Shown one piece after another: positions 48,301-60,300 of a DNA stretch of 64,000 bases. The notes under the pieces are model-generated. The model searched no databases and was not told the origin of the DNA. It saw nothing but the letters and a program-made list of their open reading frames with translations. Where the stretch lies: assembly GCA_963580455.1 (NCBI GenBank), contig OY756970.1:3782001-3846000 (forward strand), read 5' to 3'. The stretch is from Euonymus europaeus. Taxonomy: Eukaryota > Streptophyta > Magnoliopsida > Celastrales > Celastraceae. Position 1 is the stretch's first letter; each line of letters opens with the position of its first letter. Made by a program: the position numbers and the translations under genes.

Positions 48301-51300
48301 TAGCAGAAATAAACACCTCATAGTAGTACATCAGTTCAGTTTTAGACTAACAAAGAATATGATAACATTCGAATACTCCAAATCTAAACTGTGCATCTAT
48401 GGCCCCGGTGGTGGCGGTGCAAACTGAGAAGGTGGCTACTGAGGCCAATCAGGATGTCTAGTCACTAGAAACTGAAGCATAGAGTGCATGTCTTGCTGCC
48501 TCCTCTCTATCTGTGCAAACTGCTCCATCTGCTGTTGCTCAAAACTCTCAAATGTCCACTGAAGGCTAGCAACATTAGTCTGTAAATTCTGCATCATACC
48601 CAGTACCTGCTGGTAATCTACCTGACCTGCAGATGAGCTCTCTCCTAGCTCAGCATCCTCCTCATCCCGGGCTGGGGCAAATTTCTTTTTTCTACTGGCC
48701 CACGATTTTCTCATGCTCTTATGGTCAATAGGCCCAAATGAATTGGTGGCTGTGTCTAGATCCACCGTAGATCTAACCCCAGCCCTTAATATTAGTGCAG
48801 TAATCAATGCTCCAAAAAGAATGCTAGCTACAGCCTCGAAATGTTTCTTATGACATTCAAATAATTGATTCATTATGAAATCGGACATGTCAATATACTT
48901 CCTAGAAGCAATAGCATATAGAAGACGAGCCCTTTCCACACTCACATCTGCAGTCCTACCCTGTGGGAGTATATTATAACAAGATGACTCATGTAAAGGT
49001 ACATACACCCACTTCAATAGCCCCTTCTTCAACCCTTTATTTCGCCACTCAGAACCAGGTACAAACAAAGTTTGCATAATTGTACCCCAGTTCTCACTCT
49101 CATCCCCGTATCGGAATTCTTCTGCATATGAACTAGTTAGGGGTAAATTCAAAATTCTCCGTATACCATTTTCCGAGATTATCACCTCCCTTCCTCTCAC
49201 CATGGACTAACCTCTTATCACCCCCCTCCTCATATGAGTCAATGATATTGGCAAAGAATTCTCTCACAAGATTTTTATGACCTGATTTTTATGACATGGT
49301 CCCGTAAATTCAACCAACCCTTGCCATTGACGCGTTAAAATTCTGGGTTTCCAATTCAAGCAATCATACTTAACCTCCGTGGTTTCCTGAAAATCATCTA
49401 ATTTCCATCGACGCTCAATAACTACAGGCTTTTTCTTCCAGTAACCCTCATAGTCTTCCTGGGCTACTTGACTCACAAATGAAGGAGGGGGTGGTGAGTT
49501 CGTCCTCCCTAGTAGTGGCAATTCTAGCACGTTTTGGAGGCATTGGTGAAACTCAAAAATTTCGACACTTAATCCTCAATCAACTTCCAAAAATAAAAGA
49601 AACAACTCCCCAACAATATATATGGTCAATCTCCACCAACAATTTCACCAAAATTAAGTTCAAAACCTCACCATAATTCTACACAACAACAATCTCACAA
49701 AAATACTCGAACAACAAACACCACAAAATCAACACAAACACCACAATGCCCACTCCTAGGCCTCCATTCAGTTCAATCCACAAAGAATAATCAAGAATCA
49801 ATCAAAAAGTGGAAATGATTCAAAATTTTACCTAGAACCCTAAATGGGTTTGAGTTGGAGAAGATGAAGCCCCAAAATCATGAAACCCTCATTGATTCTT
49901 GTTGGAATGGAGTGTGGGATGGGATTTTCTTAGGTTAGATGGTGATTTGGAGAGAAATTTGAGAGGAAAAATGAGGAAAGGAACCGGCAAGAGAGAGAGG
50001 GTCGTCTGAGAGAGAGAAGCAAGAGAGAGAGAGAAATCATGTGTGTTTTCTGGGTTTTAATCCAGAAAACACACAACCGTCCGGACGGATAACAACCCAT
50101 CCGGACGGATTGGTCTTTGGTTGAGGCAGAGCCTCACCCACTTATTCCGCCCGGACAACCCACTGGGGTCGTCCGGACGATTTGGTCCTGCCTCACCCGG
50201 TTCATCGGTCCGGACGTCCCAATGGAGTTTCCGGGCGCGTAAGTCCACAGGTGAGGCAGGCCTCACCTGTCAATTTTTTCAATTTTCAGGTTTTTTTTAA
50301 AAAATAAATAAATACAATCATTCACATTTATTCCACACCCCCTAACTTAAACAAGACGGGTTGTTATCCGTCCGGACGTTGGTTAGTTTATTCAAAAATA
50401 AAAACTTAAAAATAGACAGGTGAGGCACTGCCTCACCTGTAGGCATGCGCGTCCGGACGAGCCATTGGGCTGTCTGGACAGGTTAATTGGGTGAGGCAAT
50501 CTGCCTCACCCATAGACCATTCCGTCCGGACAGGTTGTTATCCGTCCGGACAGTTCTGTGTTTTCTGGATTAAAACCCAGAAAACACACATGATTTCTCT
50601 CTCTCAGCCGGCCCTCTCTCTCTTGCCGGTTCCTTTCCTCATTTTTCCTCTCAAATTTCTCTCCAAATCACCATCTAACCTAAGAAAATCTCATCCCACA
50701 CTCCATTCCAACAAGAATCAAGGAGGATTTCATGATTTTGGGGCTTCATCTTCTCCAACTCAAACCCATTTTGGGTTCTAGGTAAAATTTTGAATCCTTT
50801 CCACTTTTTGATTGATTCTTGATTATTCTTTGTAGATTGAACTGAATGGAGGCCTAGGAGTGGGCATTGTGGTGTTTGTGTTGATTTTGTGGTGTTTGTT
50901 GTTGGAGTATTTTTGTGAGATTGTTGTTGTGTAGAATTATGGTGAGGTTTTGGACTTAATTTTGGTGAAATTGTTGGTGGAGATAGACCATATATATTGT
51001 TGGGGACCATATATATTGTTGGGGAGTTGTTTCTTTTATTTTTGGAAGTTGATTGAGGATTAAGTGTTGAAATTTTTGAGTTTCACCAATGCCTCCAAAA
51101 CGTGCTAGAATTGCCACAACTAGGGAGGACGAACTCATCACCCCTCCTTCATTTGTGAGTCAAGTAGCCCAGGAAGACTATGAGGGTTACTGGAAGAAAA
51201 AGCCTGTAGTTATTGAGCGTCGATGGAAATTAGATGATTTCCAGGAAACCACGGAGGTTAAGTATGATTGCTTGAATTTGAAATCTAGAATTTTAGCGCT

Positions 51301-54300
51301 CAATGGCAAGGGTTGGTTGAATTTACGGGACCATGTCATAAAAATCTTGTGAGAGAATTCTTTGCCAATATCATTGACTCATCTGAGGAGGGGGATGATA
51401 AGAGGTTAGTATCCATGGTGAGAGGAAGAGAGGTGATAATCTCTGAAAATGGTATACTGAGAATTTTGAATTTACCCCTAACTAGTTCAAATGCAGAAGA
51501 ATTCCGATACGGGGATGAGAGAGAACTGGGGTACAATTATGCGAACTTTGTTTGTACCTAGTTCTGAGTGGCGAAATAAAGGGTTGAAGAAGGGGCTATT
51601 GAAGTGGGTGTATGTACCTTTACATGAGTCATCTTGTTATAATATACTCCCACAGGATAGGACTGCAGATGTGAGTGTGGAAAGGGCTCGTCTTCTATAT
51701 GCTATTGCTTCTGGGAAGTATATTGACATGTCCGATTTCATAATGAATCAATTATTTGAATGTCATAAGAAACATTTCGAGGCTGTAGCTAGCATTCCTT
51801 TTGGAGCATTGATTACTGCACTAATATTGAGGGCTGGGGTTAGATCTACGGTGGATCTAGACACAACCACCAATTCATTTGGGCCTATTGACCATAAGAG
51901 CATGGAAAAATCGTGGGCCAGTAGAAAGAAGAAATTTGCCCCAACCCGGGATGAGGAGAATGCTGAGCTAGGAGAGAGCTCATCTGCAAGTCAGGTAGAT
52001 TACCAGCAGGTACTGGGTATGATGCAGAATTTACAGACTGATGTTACTAGCCTTCAGTGGACATTTGAGAGTTTTGAGCAACAGCAGATGGAGCAGTTTG
52101 CACAGATAGAGAGGAGGCAGCAAGACATGCACTCTATGCTTCAGTTTCTAGTGACTAGACATCCTGATTGGCCTCAGCAGCCACCTTCTCAGTTTGCACC
52201 GTCACCACCGGAGCCATAGATGCACAGTTTAGATTTGGAGTATTCGAATGTTATCATATTCTTTGTTAGTCTAAAACTGAACTGATGTACTACTAGGAGG
52301 TGTTTATTTCTGCTATTTTTGACCTCACTTTCACGACTAATCTTTCTTATATTATTTGAATGATTGAACTGTATTTGGACCTATGGTTTGTCTAATTTTT
52401 CAGATTGTGTTCTTGGTTCTTCAATTCAAACCATTGTGAAGAGTATGGTATGAAAATCCTTATAATTGTCATTAAGTGATTGAATGCCAATGATATTAAA
52501 GAAGAAAAAAAAAGATTGTGAAAAGGAGTAGATTGACTTAAGAGGGGAGGGAAGGAAACCAAAGGATTCGTAAATACTTTTTACATTTCAATTTCTCCTT
52601 CTTGGTCAAAAATTTGCAAGTGTAAAGTAGATGGTCTCAATTTCTTATGAATCATTGCTTGTGAGTAAATGGTGTGATCATGATTAATTCATGTGGGATG
52701 CAATTTAGACATATTTTCATATCAAATGTGTGGTTAAGTGAGCCTTGTAAGATTGTCTCACCCACTTATTCCGTCCGGACAACCCACTGGGGTCGTCCGG
52801 ATGATTTGGTCTTTGGGTGAGGCAGATTGTCTCACTCGGTTCATCCGTCCGGACGTCCCAATGGATCGTCCGGAAGCGTAAATCCACAGTGGCCTCACCT
52901 GTCAATTTTTTTCAATTTTCAGGTTTTTTTTAAAATAAATAAATACAATCATTCACATTTATTCCACACCCCCCAGCTTAAACACGACAATGTCCTCAAT
53001 GTCAAAAACCAAATAGAGGTTAATGTGAAGGATTGTATGCACTCAATTTATTATCCCCTGTACACAAATTTTTACCACAATAAATGTGGACGGGATCCTC
53101 AAGATCCCGAGATTCGACTAATTCTTGAAAATTTTCAAGGTATGGCTTCAACCGTTGGGCATTGACCTTAAATTTTTTTCCATTCCTAGGGTCCTCGATC
53201 TCAATGCTTCCATGTTGAAAAATAGTTCGAACCATGAAAGGTCCGGTCCACTTGGTACGTAACTTCCCGAGAAAGAGATGCAACCGAGAGTTATAAAGTA
53301 GTACCTTTTGGCCAACATGGAACACTTTTCGCACAATGTGTCGATCATGGTACATCTTCATCTTTTGTTTGGCAATTTTTGCATTTTCAATGGCATCATT
53401 CTGAAGCTCTTCAATTTCTTGAAGTTGGAGTTTCCTATGCCCCCTACTTCATCCGGTGGGTCATTTAGATTGCGAGCAGCCCAATAAGCTCTATGTTCTA
53501 ACTCAACCGGTAAATGACAAGCCTTACCATAAACAAGTCTGTAAGGTGACATTCCAAGAGAGGTTTTAAAGGTGGTATGGTAAGCCCACAAAGCATACAC
53601 CAATTTCAGTGACCAATCTTTGCGATTGGGGTTCACTGTTTTTTCCAAAATTCGTTTAACCTCTCTATTGGCTAATTCTACTTGACCACCTGTTTGGGGG
53701 TGGTATGGTGTTCCCACTTTGTGTATAACCCTATATTTTTTCATCAATGTTCGAACCGGGTTATTGCAAAAATGAGAACCACCATCACTGATTATGGCAC
53801 GAGGCATTCCAAACCTAGAAAAGATGTGATGTTTCAAAATTTTGATCGCAACTTTGTGATCATTGGTCCTAGAAGGGATAGCCTCAACCCACTTGGACAC
53901 ATAGTCCACACCAATCAAAATATATAGGTACCCAAAAGAACTAGTAAACGGCCCCATAAAATCAATTGCCCAACAATCAAAAATTTCAAGAATTGTAATG
54001 GGATTAAGGGGCATCATATCACGTTTAGTCAAATTCCCTAGTCTTTGGCACCTATCACATGATACACAATATGTATGAACATCTCTATGCAAAGAAGGCC
54101 AATATAAACCACATTGAAGAATTTTAGTGGCAGTCTTTCGGGAAGAGAAATGTCCTCTACAAGCATAAGAATGACAAAATGCCATGACACTTTGGAACTC
54201 ATGGTCAATGATACATCGCCTAATGATTTGGTCTGAGTAATATTTGAATAAGTAGGGGTCATCCCAAAAGAAACTACGCACATTGTGCAGAAACTTGGTT

Positions 54301-57300
54301 CTATCCAATGGGTTGGCATTTTCCCAGAAACCAAGAAATTGGCAATGTCAGCATACCAATGAGTCAAGCTAGAGGAGATGGCATTCACATGAAACAGTTG
54401 TTCATCTGGAAAATGTTCGTTAATGGGAAGTCCATGATCAAAAAGTTCTTGTCCAGGAAGTCTAGAGAGGTGGTCAGCTACCACATTTTCAACTCGTTTC
54501 TTATCCTTAATCTCTAAATCAAATTCCTCAAGGAGAAGGATCCATCTCAACAATCGACGCTTAGCATCCGCTTTTGAGAGCAAATACTTGAGAGCCGCAT
54601 GATCTATAAAAATTATGACTTTAGACCCAACCAAGTAAGACCGAAACTTATCTAAGGCAAAGACTACGGCTAGCAACTCTTTCGGTTGTGGTGTAGTTCA
54701 CTTGAGCTTCGTTGAGGGTCTTACTAGCATAGTAAATAACATGAGCTTGTTTCTCTCTTCTTTGCCCTAAAACAGCCCCTATCGCTACATCACTAGCATT
54801 ACACATAAGTTCAAAGGGTAAAGCCCAATCCGGGGCTTGCATAATTGGGGCAGTGATGAGGGCTTCTTTCAAATGATCAAAAAATTGTTGGCAAGGTGTT
54901 GTCCATTCAAATGGAACATCAAGGGCTAGAAGGTTTGACAAAGGCTTAGCTATGGCACACCCTTGACACATCTAGGGGAAGGGAGTTTTTGGATTAATTC
55001 AATTTTTGACTTGTCCACTTCAATCCCCTTTGACGACACAATATGCCCAAGCACTATCCCCTGGGTGACCATGAAATGACATTTTTCCCAATTGAACACT
55101 AAATTGCTCTCCTCACATCTTTGCAATACTTGTGCCAAATGACCTAGACATTGCTCATAAGTGTCTCCATACACAGAAAAATTATCCATAAAAACCTCGA
55201 CAATTTTCTCAACCATGTCACTGAATATGCTCATCATACATCTCTGAAAAGTGGCAGGAGCATTGCACAACCCAAAAGGCATACGCCGATAAGCATAGGT
55301 CCCAAAGGGACAGGTGAAAGTGGTTTTGTCTTGATCCTCTAAGGCAATTTCATTTGGTTGTACTCAAAATATCCATCAAGAAAACAGTAGTAAGCCCTCC
55401 CCGCGACTCTCTCAAGCACTTGGTCAAGAAATGGTAAAGGAAAATGGTCCTTCCTAGTTACCAAATTGAGTCGACGATAGTCAATGCACATTCTCCACCC
55501 AGTTTGAATCCGAGTGGGTATCAACTCATTCTTGTCATTCTTTACTATCGTGACTCCTGATTTCTTAGGAACCACTTGGGTGAGAGATACCCATTTGGAG
55601 TCAGTGATTGGGTAAATGATCCCAGCATCAAGTAACTTGAGTACTTCCCCCCTAACCACTTCTTTCATGTTTGGGTTAAGTCTCCTTTGCATTTGTCGGA
55701 CTGGTTTAGCCTCCTCTTCCATATATATACGGTGTGTACACATAAGAGGGTTAATTCCTTTCAAGTCCGCAATTATCCAACCAATGGCTCCTCTAAACTT
55801 CTTCAAAATCTCTAAAAGTTGTGTTTCTTGAGTAGAGGTGAGCAAAGATGAGATCACTACTGGGTAGGACTCTTGCTCTCCTAAAAACACATACTTCAAC
55901 TCACTTGGTAAAGGTTTCCTATCCGGTGTTGGCGGATGCACTTGAGATGATTCAGTCTTAATGGGAGAAGGCTCCAATTCCTCTGTTGGAGGGATCCAAC
56001 GTCCAACTCCATGAATAGGTAAAAACTCTAAAGCTTCCTTCATATCATCCTCCGCCATTAAAGATTGGCTAGCTATTTCACCCAAGGCTAGCACGCTCTC
56101 AACTGAATCCCTTGCAAGTGTCAATTCTAGATTTTTCTCAACATAAGGTTTGAACCCAATCTATTTCTCGGATGTCCTCACACTCTCCCACTCCCTTAGC
56201 CACATTGAAAATGTTCATCTTTACAGTCATATTTCCAAAGGAAATTTGCATCACTCCATTCCTACAATTTATTAAAGCATTCGCAGTTACTAAGAAAGGT
56301 CTACCCAATATGACCGGAATAGATTGACTAAAGCTCGGGAGTGGTTGTGTATCTAACACAATAAAATCAACCGGGAAGTAAAATTTGTCCACTTGGACCA
56401 ACACATCTTCAACAATCCCCCTAGGCACCTTAATGGATCTATCGGCTAATTGCAAGGTGATCTTAGTGGGTTTCAACTCACCTAACCCCAATTGTTGATA
56501 GACTGTGTAGGGAAGGAGGTTCACACTAGCTCCTAAGTCAAGCAAAGCTTGCTCAATTCTATGGTCACCTATGACACATGCAATAGTAGGGCACCCAGGA
56601 TCTTTGTACTTAGGAGGAGTGGACGATTGGATAATGGAACTAGCTTGTTCCACTATGAAAGCATTCTCCTTAACATTCAATCTTCTCTTGACTGTACAAA
56701 GGCCTTTGAGAAACTTGGCATAGAAAAGCACTTGCTTAATGGCATCTAAGAGGGGGATATTGATCTTGACTTGTTTGAATAAATCAAACATTTCCAAATT
56801 AAGTGCCTCATTGGCCTTTTTTCCTAGCCTTTGAGGAAAAGGGATCCTAGGAATATACTCATCTTCTTTCCTAAGAGTCGACTTCTCATCACTTGGTTTT
56901 CCTTTGTCCTTTTCTCTTTCTTCATCTCTCTTTTCCTCATCGTCAACTAAAGGATTGGTGGGCTTGTCTCACAATGCACTATCGCGAATTTCATCCTCAC
57001 CTCCTAACTTATTTACCTCTCCATTGGCTCTATCTACCACTCTCCCACTCCTTAATGCAACAGGCCTCAAAGCGGTGATGGCTTGAACTTGCCCATTCAC
57101 ACCATCACTTGAGGTTTGACATTGGTTGGCTTGCTTAGAGGGGTTTGGGAATGGTTGAGATGGAAATTTTCCTTTCTCAATAGAGGTCAAAGCTTGGGTA
57201 ACCTTGGTCATTTGGGTCCTAAGATCCTCCATAGCCCTATTGGTTTGTTCTTGCCACTTTGATGCTTTTTTATTTTCACTCATTTGGGCATTCATGAACA

Positions 57301-60300
57301 TGTTAAGAGTATCTTCAATAGATCTCTTAGGTGGTGGGATATATGGTTGTTGGGGTATAGGCATACCTTGAGAAGGAAGTGGTACTTGTTGGGGTGGATT
57401 GGGGAATTGTGGAAATTGAGAGTTTCCATCATTCCTCCACCTAGTATTTTGTTGGTTCTTCCATCCGGAATTCCCCCAAGAAGGGTTGTTTCCTTTATTC
57501 TGGTAAGGGTAGGACTTTTGAAAATTATTCTCATACATTTCTTGTCCAAACAACACTTCCTTGCAAGCTGGAAGTGATTGACAATCATCTGTCCTATGAT
57601 CCCTAGAATCACATAGAGTACAACTTGAGTCCTCCCCCACTACCAAATGCACTGGTGCACTAGACTTGAAAGTTTCGAGTTTCCTAGACATGTGTGCTAA
57701 TTGGGATTTCAAGTTTTCAGTTTCACTCACCATCGATTTCCCACTAGATGATGGAGAAGGCTCCCATGATTTGGACGCCTCTGCAAACTCTAAACTCTCT
57801 AGTTGCCTAGTTGCAATGGCTAGTTTGGCTTTCAAATCATCTTGGTCACTTGACACAAACTTGTCATGAGCGGAAGGAATGGGGTCATGTCTAGACACTG
57901 GAGGAGGTTCCCAAGACTTAGACTTTTTCGCTAAGCTATCAAAGAATACAAAAGCTTTATCAGCATCCCTATCATAAAAATCACCTTGAACCATAGTGGA
58001 CACTAGACGCTTCAGAGAAGAAGTCAAAGAACCATGGAAGAAATTCACCAATTGATACTTCTCAAAACCATGATGAGGGCACATAAAAAGTAGGTCTTTG
58101 AACCTTTCCCATGCTTGAAAAAAAGTTCCATGATCTTTACAAGAAAAGTTCATGATTTGCTTTTGAAGCGAAATTGTTCGATGGGTAGGGAAAAACTTCT
58201 TAAGGAATTCCTCTTGCATTACCCTCCATGTAGCAATGGATTGGGGCCGCAAAGTTTCGAACCATCTTTTGGCATGGTCTTTCAAAGAAAATGGAAACAA
58301 CTTCAACTTCAAAACTTCCTGACTACAAGCAGCATCCCCAAATGTCACACACACAGATTCAAATTCATGCACATGAGAATATGGATTTTCCGATTCCATA
58401 CCATGGTACTTGGGAATCATTTGAAACATGTTAGACTTAAGATGCACATTCTGTTGATTCCTTGGCAATATGATGCATGATGGTTGTGCTTGACTTGAAG
58501 GATGGGTGAGTTGTCGCAAAGTGCGATTCTCATGTATTTGAACTTGGTCCAAGGGAGGAAAATTGAGATTATCCCCCCCTTTGATGATTTTGTGGCCCAT
58601 GATGCATATGAGGATGATCATATTGCAATTGCACTTGCGGTGGGAGCTCAACAGGAGGGGGCACATATGGTTGCACAATGGATTGAGGTAACATGTTAAC
58701 ATTAGGTTGTGAAGGGTCATCATCCACAGGTTGTGGATTACGAGCAAGTCTCTCAAGTTGAGCCTGTTGAGCATTAATTAATTGAAGCAACATATTCACA
58801 TCAATATCTCCCTCTCGAGGGCGATCATTCACACTAGCATTCTCGGACTTAGCATCATCTACTCCCTCTGCTAAACTAGAATTCCCTCTAGGCATAGACA
58901 TGATGAAATATGATCGAGGGAAATCAAGAAATACACCAACACCAAGATATCAATCAATAAATAGGGTATCAATGAGAGGCAATCAATCAAGAATAGCGAT
59001 AATGGCACAAATCTCTCGCACTCAACGTTTCCACTACCACAACAGCAAACAAATGGCATCCATCGCCCACAGGACCTAAGTTAATCTCGTCCTCCAATTC
59101 TTCTCCTCATTTATTTCTTTATTATTTTTTTAAATGATGGACAGTAATAATAAAAAGGTATGAAGTCACCCTTGAAGCGAGCCCAAAAGTGCCTCCTATT
59201 GTCGTATGGTGAAGAGCATCTACAAGCATCTACAAATCCACCCGATTGTCCTTCTTACACGCCTCCCCGACAACGGCGCCAAAAACTTGACCGACACTTT
59301 ATTGTGTGTGAATTTACCCCAAGTGTAGGGTATCGGCAAGTAGTATATTCCGGAAGTCCGGAGTCGAGTCTCGAGGAAGAAGTATTTAGGATTCTTGGAA
59401 GTGAATGCAAATGTAATGTACTTATGCAATTTCACAATGAATAACACATATCACACATGAAAATAAATTTGGTCCGATTCAATCGGTAATTTGATTTTCA
59501 ATTCAAGCAAGTAACGAAATCGATTCAATTCAAACAATTAATCAAAGAACTCTAGTCCTAATCCATCATGGTAGATAATCCTCTCTCATGCTCAATGTAC
59601 CCAAATTCAATCATGCAAGCACAATTAAATCAAAAGCATTCAATTAATGAAATTGGACTTGGGTTTATGATGACTTCGATACAAGTGATGTTGGTTAGAA
59701 AATCTTCAAGATTTAACGATAAATGCTTGGAATACAACACACCAAATAATATGGATTAATATTCCCCTTTGGGCTTGGCCTAATCGTCAAACTAGATTTA
59801 CACTCAAAATCTCTCCAACATAACAACAACATACTCATTTCTAAACACCCAAGTCACAACTATCAATAAATCAAAATAAGAACTCCATAACAATGGATTC
59901 CATGGCATACATTGAGCAATCAAGATTCAGATTTACCACCTAGGATTGAATTTGTCTCCTCCCAAGAGTAATCCGTCCCGACGGATTATTATCCGACGGG
60001 ACGGATCCGTCCGGACGGCCTAAAGTGGCGTCTGAACGGATTACTCTTGTTTGCTCTCTGCCTCCGTTTTTTTGTAACTTGTCCGGACGGCTTCTTCTTG
60101 TGTCCGGACTGACCTTCTTAAATTGATGCAAGACCCCCTTTTCCTTCTCCCTTCAAGTGTTCCAATGCCTCTTCTAATGATTTAACTCCATATGAGCCGT
60201 TTTCTGCAAGATTTAATGGAGACATGGTAAGAAGCTTAACAACAAGTTAAATGAATTATTAAAGCCTAAATATCCCATAGTTCTATTATGAAAATCCCAA

